Assembly: GCA_025454125.1 (NCBI GenBank)
Contig: JALOPA010000189.1
Location: forward strand, 1 to 5,522
Reading direction: 5' to 3'
Length of the DNA stretch: 5,522 bases
Source: Thermodesulfobacteriota bacterium
GTDB taxonomy: Bacteria > Desulfobacterota > DSM-4660 > Desulfatiglandales > HGW-15
The notes under the pieces were generated by a model that was not told the origin of the DNA, did no database searches, and saw only the letters and a list, made by a program, of their open reading frames with translations. How positions within the stretch are numbered: position 1 is the stretch's first letter; the number at the start of each line of letters is the position of its first letter. Positions 1 through 5,522 of the stretch are shown piece after piece. A program made the translations under genes and the position numbers.

Positions 1-331
1 TCAGCGGTCCGGTATCCCCGTAGATGGTTGGGCGGAGCACCAGGCGCACGGCCTTTCCATCCCTGCGCCGGTAGAAGGTGAAAGCGTTCTTTCCGAGGTC
101 CTTGTGGATCAGGTTGCCTTTGCCGAAGGTGCAGCCGGTCAGGTACTGGATGGCGTCCACGCCGCACATGTCGGTCTCCACGACCGCCACGATCTCTTCA
201 TCCGGCGCCTTGCCCATTTCCTTCAAGGCCCACTCTGCTGCGCGGATGCCGATAGCCAGTCCCGGGCACCAATGGCCGTGAAAGCTTGTCGTTTCTTTGA
301 TTTGTTGCTCGCTTATACGATCTTCGGTCAT
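1..331 (-). CDS. FmdE-family protein (PF02663-like), 3' end beyond window
   Basis: The minus-strand frame from ATG at 331 runs open to the window edge, giving the first 110 residues. The protein shows the FmdE core pattern: FHGHWCPGL at residues 17-25, a charged segment ending in VVETDMCGVDAIQ (50-62), then LTGCTFGKGN (64-73) and KDLGKNAFTF (77-86). Likely metal or catalytic residues are H18, H20, C22, C56, D59 and C67. The family is named after subunit E of formylmethanofuran dehydrogenase. Known structures have an alpha+beta core and often a C-terminal treble-clef zinc finger, which would lie off the window here. In organisms without methanogenesis the function is not established; a link to molybdenum/tungsten or other metal chemistry is often assumed. 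No signal peptide is visible, so it is probably cytoplasmic. It lies downstream of the ABC transporter on the same strand, separated by 251 bases. The family call is firm; the role is open. Confidence 0.93.
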   Translation of the reverse strand, partial: MTEDRISEQQIKETTSFHGHWCPGLAIGIRAAEWALKEMGKAPDEEIVAVVETDMCGVDAIQYLTGCTFGKGNLIHKDLGKNAFTFYRRRDGKAVRLVLRPTIYGDTGPL

Positions 332-339
332 GGGATATT

Positions 340-346
340 CCTCCTT
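340..346 (-). promoter_or_regulatory. Ribosome-binding site of the FmdE-family gene
   Basis: The minus strand reads AAGGAGG, a full Shine-Dalgarno match, with an 8-base spacer before ATG at 331. This fixes the start of the FmdE-family gene and predicts efficient translation. It is clearly stronger than the sites seen for the transporter genes. Confidence 0.9.
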
Positions 347-416
347 AGGGCATGATATACTCTGATCTGCTTAAAGATACCATTATCACCACAGAGCCAC
401 TGAGGGCACAGAGAAC

Positions 417-455
417 TTTTCTGTTTGTACCGCCCGTGGCGGGACAAACAGAAAG
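417..455. repeat. Hairpin 1 within the intergenic element
   Basis: An 11-base perfect outer stem (418-428 with 444-454), extended by a T-G wobble at 417/455, is followed by one mismatch (429/443), a 5-base inner stem CCGCC/GGCGG and a 3-base loop at 435-437. It is not followed by a T-tract on either strand, so it does not look like a standard intrinsic terminator. Confidence 0.85.
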
Positions 456-462
456 AGGCTTC

Positions 463-527
463 TTTTCGTCTATCGGTACTTGTCCCGCCATAGCTATAGC
501 GACGGCGGATCTCCCGATAGACGAAAA
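463..527. repeat. Hairpin 2 within the intergenic element
   Basis: A perfect 14-base stem pairs 463-476 (TTTTCGTCTATCGG) with 514-527. Its 37-base interior contains a further CCGCC/GGCGG pairing (485-489 with 504-508) around the small palindrome ATAGCTAT. As minus-strand RNA the stem would follow a short U-run instead of preceding one, so termination after it is not predicted. Confidence 0.85.
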
Positions 528-582
528 AAATAACTCTCTCTCTGCGTCCTCCGCGCCTCTGTGGTGAACCAGAGCATTGGGG

Positions 583-2523
583 CTAGGCCAGGGGGAAATG
601 GCACCAAACCCTTTGCCGTCTCCCTTGTAATCCAACCTGCTCCGGGAAGACTTTCACACAACGTTCCTGCACCCGATCACATCGCGAAGCAAAAGGGCAA
701 GCCTGGGTATTGGACCCACCCGGTCCGGCAGACGCTTCTGCGACCTGGCCCCCCGCGCTTGCTATCAAAAGCCTGGTATAGGGATGGGCAGGTTGCCCCA
801 TGATCTGAACGGTCGGCCCCACTTCCACCAACCGTCCTGCCAGCATCACCCCGATCCGGTCGCTGATCTTTCTGGCCACGCCCAGGTCATGGGTGATGAA
901 GAGCATGGTGAGGCCTTTTTCAATCTGCAAGTCCAGCATCATCTTGAGCACCTTGGCCTGCACGCTCGGGTCCAGCGAACTGGAGGGTTCATCGGCCACG
1001 ACAAGGGTAGGCTGCGACACAAGGGCCCGGGCGATACAGAGGCGCTGCAAGGCGCCCATGTTGAGTTCATGGGCGTAGCGTGCAAGAAATTCAGACTCCG
1101 TGGACAGATGGACGTCCGAAAGGGCCCGGACAACCCGCTTCCGAACTTCCTCTTTGTCATGAAGCGGTTCCTGGATCTTGAGGGGCTCGGCCACTATGTC
1201 AAATACCGAAAAGCGATGGCTCACCGCTTCGGCCGGGTTCTGATAAACCACTCCGATCTTGCTCGCCAAAGACCGGTAGTCCTCCTTGATCCATCGGTCC
1301 ATGTCCCGGCCCTCGAATACGCGGCGCCCCTGATCAGGCTGAAGAACACCGGCCGCAATCATGGCAAGGGTCGTTTTGCCGGAGCCGGTCTCACCCACGA
1401 GGCAGAAGATCTCCCCCGCGCGCAGGGCGAGGCTCGTCGGCCCGAGAGCCGTGACCTCACCGTAGCGCTTGCCGACTTGCTCCAGTTCGAGTTGCGTGGC
1501 GATTCCCCCGCGAAGACAGCGAACCTGGTGAGTCCCGACCTCTGCGAGGTCCACAGCCTTCTCGGCGCACTCCGGCACGGCCTGCGTGCACCGGGGCTGA
1601 AAAAGACACCCCTTGGGCGGCGAGTGGCCGTTTGGATGAGAAGAGCCGGTGCCGACGACATGAGAGTGAGGGCGAAGGGCCCCGTTCTTTACCGCGTGGC
1701 GGTGGATCACGCGGTAGAAGGCATCTCCCCTGATGCCTCCCAGATCGCGATGGATCTCCATACTGGGGTAGGAGCGGCCCAAAGCCAGGGTGTAAGGGTG
1801 AAGGGGGTTCATGAGGAGATCTTTTGCCGGCAGAGTCTCCATGACCTGACCCAGATAGAGCATCGCCAGGTCGTCCGCCATGTTTCTCGCCAGGTCAAGA
1901 TCATGGGTGATGAGGAGCACCGCCTTCCCCCGATCGCGGGCTCCCAAGATGATCCGGCTCACAAAAGACTTGGTCATGACGTCGAGGCCGGCCGTGGGTT
2001 CGTCCAGAATCAGGACCTCGGGATCCATGATCAGGGCCATGGCCAGGAGAACCCGCTGGATCTCTCCTCCGCTCAGCTCGTGGGGAAAACGTCCGGCCTG
2101 GGATGCAGGGATGCCCACTCGTTCGAGGTCCTCCCGCGCCTTCGATTCCGCTTCGCCCCTGTTTGCGCCGCTGTGCTGGATCAAAGGCTCGGCTACCTGG
2201 TCGACAATCCGATGGACCGGGTTCAGGTTAGCCGCCCCGTTCTGAAAGAGCATGGCGATGCGGGCCCACCGGATCTTGTTCAGGCTGCTTTCGCTCGCAC
2301 CCACGATCTGCTGCCCATCCAGACTGGCGCTGCCTTTAACTTCAGCATAATCAGGCAGAAGCCCCATCAGCGATTTTCCGAGCGTGGTCTTGCCGGAGCC
2401 TGATTCGCCCACCAGGGCCGTGATCCTGCCGGGGACCAGGTTCAAATTAACCTGGTCCAGGGCGAGCAAGGCATGGTCCTTCGTCCGGTAAGTCACGCTA
2501 AAGTTGTCAATGGCGATCTTCAC
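583..2523 (-). CDS. Fused dual-domain ABC transporter ATP-binding protein (Dpp/Opp type)
   Basis: This 646-residue protein (647 if GTG at 2526 is used; residues are numbered on the 647 form) joins two ABC ATPases that are usually separate DppD/DppF-like proteins. It would energise the two permeases from the cytoplasmic face. Half 1 has Walker A GESGSGKTT (40-48), Q-loop Q95, signature LSGGE (151-155), Walker B VLILDE (171-176) and H-loop H208. Half 2 has Walker A GETGSGKTT (378-386), Q429, Walker B LVVADE (508-513) and H546, but its signature reads LNMGA (488-492) in place of LSGGQ. Each half ends in the oligopeptide-transporter C-terminal domain with HPYT and four cysteines: C307, C313, C320, C337 and C610, C616, C623, C642. 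A linker at 275-301 carries six histidines. GTG at 2523 is preferred because AAGGA lies 6 bases upstream and it overlaps the permease stop as GTGA. Fused ATPases of this kind are known (GsiA, YejF). The substrate is unknown. Confidence 0.95.
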   Translation of the reverse strand: MKIAIDNFSVTYRTKDHALLALDQVNLNLVPGRITALVGESGSGKTTLGKSLMGLLPDYAEVKGSASLDGQQIVGASESSLNKIRWARIAMLFQNGAANLNPVHRIVDQVAEPLIQHSGANRGEAESKAREDLERVGIPASQAGRFPHELSGGEIQRVLLAMALIMDPEVLILDEPTAGLDVMTKSFVSRIILGARDRGKAVLLITHDLDLARNMADDLAMLYLGQVMETLPAKDLLMNPLHPYTLALGRSYPSMEIHRDLGGIRGDAFYRVIHRHAVKNGALRPHSHVVGTGSSHPNGHSPPKGCLFQPRCTQAVPECAEKAVDLAEVGTHQVRCLRGGIATQLELEQVGKRYGEVTALGPTSLALRAGEIFCLVGETGSGKTTLAMIAAGVLQPDQGRRVFEGRDMDRWIKEDYRSLASKIGVVYQNPAEAVSHRFSVFDIVAEPLKIQEPLHDKEEVRKRVVRALSDVHLSTESEFLARYAHELNMGALQRLCIARALVSQPTLVVADEPSSSLDPSVQAKVLKMMLDLQIEKGLTMLFITHDLGVARKISDRIGVMLAGRLVEVGPTVQIMGQPAHPYTRLLIASAGGQVAEASAGPGGSNTQACPFASRCDRVQERCVKVFPEQVGLQGRRQRVWCHFPLA

Positions 2524-2534
2524 CACGCTTCCTT
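2520..2534 (-). promoter_or_regulatory. GTGA stop/start overlap with Shine-Dalgarno for the fused ATPase
   Basis: The minus strand reads AAGGAAGCGTGGTGA. The permease stop TGA (2522-2520) overlaps the GTG at 2523-2521. AAGGA (2534-2530) is 6 bases before this GTG but only 3 before the alternative GTG at 2526. This supports the downstream start and translational coupling of the two genes. Confidence 0.65.
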
Positions 2535-3359
2535 CAACCTCGGGTCAAAGACCTTTTCAAGGCTAATCGCCAAGAAGGTAACCGTCATGATCAAAAGGGT
2601 CAAGCACAGGATAGGCGGAATCAGCCAGTTCCACCAGATATCGAGGTAATAGTACTTGAGGGCATAGCTGATCATCATGCCCAGGGACTTGCGGCTCGGA
2701 TCAAACAGGCCCAAAAAACTCAGGGAGGCCTCCATGAACATGGCCATCCTGGCCTTGGTGGTAAAACCGATCAGGTAGAGAGGAAAAAGCTCCGGCATCA
2801 GGTGCCGCCAAATGACGTATGCGCCGGAAGCTCCCATCTGCCGGGCGGCCTGGATGTGAAGGCTTTTTTTCACGACCAGGGCCTGGGCGCGGATGGCCTT
2901 TGCCGTAGTCGGCCAGGTCAGACCGGCCAGGATCAGCCCCAGGGTCAAGGGGGAGGGCCGGAAAAAGGCGGCCACCAGGATCAGGACCATGACCGCAGGA
3001 ATGGCTAGGAGAATATCGGCAAGCCGCATCAGCAATTGGTCTATCCATCCGCTGAACCAGGAGCAAACCAGGCCGATGGCAACGCCGATCACCAGGGCCG
3101 TCACCCCGGTCAGTAAACCGAACAACACGGTGTTTCTGATCCCATGGAGAAGTTCAGAGAAAATGTCCATACCGCCGTCGTTGACTCCCAACCAGTGTTC
3201 GGAGGAGGGCGGAGCCAAGGGCCGGAAGCTCATGTCATGAGGATCGTGCATGGCGATCCATGGTCCGGCTAGCACCAGGGCCGCGAGAAGCAGGGCAAGT
3301 CCTGCACCGCTCACGAACCAGTGATCCTTTGCCAGCTCTTTTCGCGGGTTAATATGCAT
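2520..3359 (-). CDS. ABC transporter permease, DppC/OppC/NikC-like
   Basis: This 279-residue inner-membrane protein is the second channel subunit of the transporter. An N-terminal membrane segment (about 16-35) is followed by a periplasmic stretch and the DppC hallmark EHWLGVNDGGMDIFSELLHG (54-73), then several hydrophobic segments (about 78-100, 112-132, 136-150, 189-199 and 246-266). The cytoplasmic EAA-type loop that contacts the ATPase lies near 169-190 (AARQMGASGA...), followed by EASLSFLGLFDP (210-221) and a terminal FDPRLKE. Length and motif order fit the family. Its ATG lies inside the last codons of the upstream permease, an 11-base overlap, with AGGG six bases ahead (3366-3369); its TGA overlaps the ATPase start. 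Tight overlaps on both sides indicate translational coupling. One variation is KSLG (224-227) where relatives usually have a PSWG-like sequence. Confidence 0.95.
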   Translation of the reverse strand: MHINPRKELAKDHWFVSGAGLALLLAALVLAGPWIAMHDPHDMSFRPLAPPSSEHWLGVNDGGMDIFSELLHGIRNTVLFGLLTGVTALVIGVAIGLVCSWFSGWIDQLLMRLADILLAIPAVMVLILVAAFFRPSPLTLGLILAGLTWPTTAKAIRAQALVVKKSLHIQAARQMGASGAYVIWRHLMPELFPLYLIGFTTKARMAMFMEASLSFLGLFDPSRKSLGMMISYALKYYYLDIWWNWLIPPILCLTLLIMTVTFLAISLEKVFDPRLKEAW

Positions 3360-4326
3360 AGGCCGCCCTGGGGTCGATCCAGCCGTAGAGGAAATCCAAG
3401 GCCAGGTTGACGAATAAAACCAGCAGGGATGAAAAGAGCACGATGCCCTGGATCAACGGCAAATCACGCATGGCAATCGCGTTAAACAACAGGGTCCCCA
3501 ATCCCGGATAGGCGTAGATGGTTTCCACCACCAAGGCCCCTGTCAACATGAAGGCGATGCGAAGACCGAACCGGGTGACCATGGGCAGAAGCGCATTCCT
3601 GGCCGCATGGGCATAACGAATGCGCAACGGCGGGAGTCCCTTGGCCCGCGCGGTCTCGATGAACTGTTCCTTGAGCACCATGACCATGCTTCCCCGGGTG
3701 AGCAGAAAATTACCGGGCAGGTAGGCCAGAAAGAGAGTGGCAAAGGGCAGGGCGAGATGACGCCCCACATCCGAAATCCGCTGGCCCGCCGAATGAAGGA
3801 CATAGGGTGTCTCACCGCCTGCGGCCGGAAGCCAACCTAGGTGGAGCGCGAAAAGCAGGAGCAGGATCACGCCGCTCCCTATCTCAGGGATGCCTTCCAG
3901 GATCGTCATGGACCCCACTCCGGCTTTTTCGACAATGCCGCCCCGTCTCCAGGCCGCCTCCACTCCGGCAAGAAACCCAAGGACCATGGATAGCAGATGG
4001 GCCGTGCCCAGGAGCAGGAGGGTCCAAGGCAAAGCCTCACCAATAAGCTTGGAGATGGGTGTCAGGAAAGCGTAGGAATATCCCCATCGGAGTTTGAAAA
4101 AATCAAGAAGGTATCGCCCAAAACCCTGACGCTGCGTGTAGTAGGCCCGCAATTCCTGTTCCTGCTCCGCGTTGAGGGTCACGTGGGAGCTGGAATACAT
4201 GGCCGTGACAAAATCGCCGGGCAGCCACCTAGGCACGCTATAGCTCACATACATCATAACCACCGCGGCAAGAAGGTAGGCCAGGATGTATTGCCCGCGA
4301 CGCATGTTTTTCATCTTTCCTGTCAT
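3349..4326 (-). CDS. ABC transporter permease, DppB/OppB/NikB-like
   Basis: This 325-residue inner-membrane protein is the first channel subunit. It has an N-terminal membrane anchor (about 12-31), then the periplasmic WLPGDFV region (34-40), and further hydrophobic segments near 101-121, 142-163, 190-206, 256-270 and 291-312. The EAA loop, which docks onto the ATPase, is ETARAKGLPPLRIRYAHAAR (224-243), followed by the very typical NALLPMV and YAYPGLGTLL (271-280). The C-terminal DFLYGWIDPR (311-320) also fits the family. The start is uncertain: ATG at 4326 has no good Shine-Dalgarno sequence, ATG at 4314 has AGGA only 3 bases ahead, and ATG at 4305 would give the usual short N-terminus (MRRGQYIL). 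The gene follows the binding-protein gene after 72 bases of repeats and overlaps the next permease. Confidence 0.95.
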   Translation of the reverse strand: MTGKMKNMRRGQYILAYLLAAVVMMYVSYSVPRWLPGDFVTAMYSSSHVTLNAEQEQELRAYYTQRQGFGRYLLDFFKLRWGYSYAFLTPISKLIGEALPWTLLLLGTAHLLSMVLGFLAGVEAAWRRGGIVEKAGVGSMTILEGIPEIGSGVILLLLFALHLGWLPAAGGETPYVLHSAGQRISDVGRHLALPFATLFLAYLPGNFLLTRGSMVMVLKEQFIETARAKGLPPLRIRYAHAARNALLPMVTRFGLRIAFMLTGALVVETIYAYPGLGTLLFNAIAMRDLPLIQGIVLFSSLLVLFVNLALDFLYGWIDPRAAYAY

Positions 4327-4334
4327 GAGGGATG

Positions 4335-4402
4335 TGGTCCCTTGTCACTCGTCATTTATGCGCCTCTGGCGCACTTGTCACTCGTTACTCGTCCCTTGTC
4401 AC
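4335..4402. repeat. Imperfect heptamer tandem repeat between binding-protein and permease genes
   Basis: Read on the minus strand, bases 4402-4368 split into five consecutive 7-mers: GTGACAA, GGGACGA, GTAACGA, GTGACAA, GTGCGCC. After a 12-base interruption, 4355-4335 gives three more: ATGACGA, GTGACAA, GGGACCA. A 13-base direct repeat (GTCCCTTGTCACT on the plus strand) occurs at 4337-4349 and 4391-4403, and CTTGTCACTCGT occurs at 4341-4352 and 4374-4385. The repeat runs into the stop codon of the binding-protein gene (4399-4401). No function is evident. It may be a slippage-prone simple repeat or a spreading intergenic element. Confidence 0.75.
4359..4373. repeat. Small palindrome inside the heptamer repeat
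   Basis: The sequence GCGCC-TCT-GGCGC, extended by one flanking T-A pair, forms a 6-base stem with a 3-base loop between the two heptamer blocks. It could weakly attenuate or stabilise the transcript between the binding-protein and permease genes. There is no following T-tract to make it an intrinsic terminator. Confidence 0.6.
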
Positions 4403-5522
4403 TTTCTTATCAGCGACATCTTGTTCTGAGGAATCGGGACTCCTTTGCTGATGCCCCCTTTGGTGTAATACCAAACAATTCCCTTTTCAGCGCTGTAGGC
4501 GGACATGGAATCCGGGTAATAGAGGGAAATAGCCGGGAGCACCTGTGCATAGACTTCCTGGATCTTGTACACGATCTTCTTCCTTTTTGCCTCGTCCATT
4601 TCTACCATCTGCTCTTCGAGGAGCGCGGTCAATTCCGGATCTTCATCAAAGCGAGCGCTGTTCACCGATCCCGCACCGTACTTGGATAGGATCATCTCGT
4701 TCAAGATCCTTGCATCCCCAGATACCCCGCCGTGGCCGGACACAGCAAGATCGAAATCCCAGCTCTTCACCTTGCTGTCCGTGGTGGCCTGCTCCAGGTT
4801 TACCAGGTCCACCCGGATGCCGACCTGTTCAAGCTGCTTCTTGACGACCTCGCCGTCCCGGTCCGCCACGCTCTGGCCGGCCACGGTGATGTTGGAGGAA
4901 AGGAGTTCGATCTTCAGAGGCTGTCCTGACTTCTGGTAATACCCGTCGGCCCCCTTCTCATACCCCATGGACTCCATGAGCGCACGGGCCTTCTCAGGGT
5001 TGAAGGCATAGGAGGGTGTTCTGGGATTGTGCATTTCATGGTCTGGAGAGAGCAGCCCATAGGAGGCAGGCATGGCGAATCCACGGTGGGATTTGTCGAT
5101 GATCTCCTGCTGGCTGATCGCATAGGCCAAAGCCTGTCGGAAACGCTTGTCGCTGTATGGCGCCTTCTTGTGGTTGATCATGAGCTTCTTGTTCCATCCC
5201 CTCTCGTCCTTGATCACCGCCAACCCTTTCTGTTTCAGCGGTTCGGCCATATCAGGTTGGATGTTGGCAAGGTCGACTTGGCGGCTGCTCAAGGAGATCA
5301 GGGGCTGTCCGGACCGCACATAGATGAGCCGATCCGCTTTAGGCCGGCCTTGGTAGTAGTCCCCGAAAGCCTCATAGAGGTAGGTCCCCTGGGCCTTGTT
5401 GAAGTCCACGAACCTGTAAGGTCCGCTCCCGACAAAAGCCTTGGGGTCGTTGTAGGATTCGGGGTTATCCACCGACTGCCAGATGTGCTTTGGCATAATG
5501 GGCATAGTGCCACCGATGTCGG
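4399..5522 (-). CDS. ABC transporter substrate-binding protein, family 5 (DppA/OppA-like), 5' end beyond window
   Basis: The frame is open to the right edge and ends at TGA (4399-4401), giving 373 complete codons. The N-terminal lobe and the signal peptide or lipobox lie outside the window, so export is inferred from the family. The ATG at 5505 is internal: the residues before it (DIGGT) continue the frame, and PIMPKHIW corresponds to the conserved PKH region in the middle of family 5 proteins. Further landmarks, numbered from that Met, are VGSGPYRF (25-32), a segment resembling LxINHKKAPYSDKRFRQALAYAI (108-130), YAFNPEKARALMESMGY (166-182), and a C-terminal run ending VPIPQNKMSL (356-365). 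It would capture the solute outside the membrane and pass it to the two permeases encoded next. The ligand cannot be read from this part. Its last codon and stop merge with the heptamer repeat. Confidence 0.93.
   Translation of the reverse strand, partial: DIGGTMPIMPKHIWQSVDNPESYNDPKAFVGSGPYRFVDFNKAQGTYLYEAFGDYYQGRPKADRLIYVRSGQPLISLSSRQVDLANIQPDMAEPLKQKGLAVIKDERGWNKKLMINHKKAPYSDKRFRQALAYAISQQEIIDKSHRGFAMPASYGLLSPDHEMHNPRTPSYAFNPEKARALMESMGYEKGADGYYQKSGQPLKIELLSSNITVAGQSVADRDGEVVKKQLEQVGIRVDLVNLEQATTDSKVKSWDFDLAVSGHGGVSGDARILNEMILSKYGAGSVNSARFDEDPELTALLEEQMVEMDEAKRKKIVYKIQEVYAQVLPAISLYYPDSMSAYSAEKGIVWYYTKGGISKGVPIPQNKMSLIRK

Larger units (their letters stand above)
386..567. repeat. MITE-like intergenic element with terminal inverted repeats
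   Basis: A 182-base non-coding element fills most of the gap between the ATPase stop (583) and the FmdE-family start (331). Its ends are 29-base inverted repeats, 386-414 and 539-567, matching at 24 of 29 positions; both begin TCACCACAGAG when read inward. Between them lie two strong hairpins (417-455 and 463-527). No transposase or other credible protein is encoded. I see no convincing target-site duplication. From memory, ends of the type CACCACAGAG...CAGAGA recur between genes in environmental genomes, sometimes beside GxxExxY-protein genes; I could not check this. Open frames crossing the element produce peptides such as HHRGAEDAE, which are repeat-derived. The element could act as a non-autonomous mobile element, an mRNA-stabilising structure, or both. 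Confidence 0.82.

Noticed and set aside
352..385. Possible promoter for the FmdE-family gene (TATATC or TATCAT as -10)
   Set aside because: The stretch is AT-rich and well placed, but no acceptable -35 sequence lies at the right distance. I would not call a promoter from this alone.
417..527. Intrinsic terminator after the ATPase gene
   Set aside because: The hairpins are strong, but neither is followed by a T-tract in the direction of transcription, so they fit a repeat element better than a terminator.
352..567. A 71-codon plus-strand frame
   Set aside because: It coincides almost exactly with the inverted-repeat element, and its codons are explained by the repeat.
386..567. CRISPR array
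   Set aside because: The repeats are inverted and not directly repeated with regular spacers; no unit recurs at constant spacing.
345..635. A 96-codon minus-strand frame between the ATPase and the FmdE-family gene
   Set aside because: It spans the inverted-repeat element and the end of the ATPase gene in another frame. Its peptide is the translated repeat ends and hairpins, so it is not a real gene.
784..2403. A 539-codon open frame on the plus strand
   Set aside because: It lies wholly antisense to the fused ATPase, whose motifs are unmistakable. Its translation shows no recognisable domain, and long antisense frames are common opposite GC-rich genes.
5503..5505. ATG at 5505 as the true start of the substrate-binding protein
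   Set aside because: The frame continues open upstream, and the residues after it match the middle of family 5 binding proteins, so the gene begins outside the window.

Overview
The window holds most of an ABC transporter operon of the dipeptide/oligopeptide/nickel (Dpp/Opp/Nik) class, all on the minus strand, followed by the start of a gene for an FmdE-family protein. Base composition is moderately GC-rich. The FmdE homologue, the transporter type and the style of intergenic repeat suggest an environmental, probably anaerobic bacterium. Desulfobacterota (former Deltaproteobacteria) is my best guess, but there is no rRNA or other phylogenetic marker to prove it.

Layout in transcription order (right to left). 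5522-4399: solute-binding protein, with its N-terminal part and signal peptide outside the window. 4398-4327: short spacer made of heptamer repeats with a small palindrome. 4326-3349: DppB-like permease. 3359-2520: DppC-like permease, overlapping the previous gene by 11 bases. 2523-583: one polypeptide carrying two fused ABC ATPase domains, its start overlapping the permease stop as GTGA. 582-332: non-coding gap almost filled by a 182-base element with terminal inverted repeats and two internal hairpins. 331-1: FmdE-family gene behind a strong ribosome-binding site, cut by the window edge. The plus strand has no credible gene; its open frames, including a 539-codon one, are shadows of the genes opposite.

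The binding protein would capture a ligand outside the membrane, the two permeases would form the channel, and the fused ATPase would supply both nucleotide-binding domains. The ligand cannot be read from sequence. Three features suggest it may not be an ordinary peptide: the FmdE neighbour, a histidine cluster in the ATPase linker, and a second ATPase half in which the ABC signature LSGGQ is replaced by LNMGA. A metal, metal chelate or cofactor precursor is a reasonable hypothesis, not a conclusion. The items most worth following are the FmdE/transporter linkage, the degenerate signature, the His/Cys pattern of the ATPase and the two intergenic repeats.
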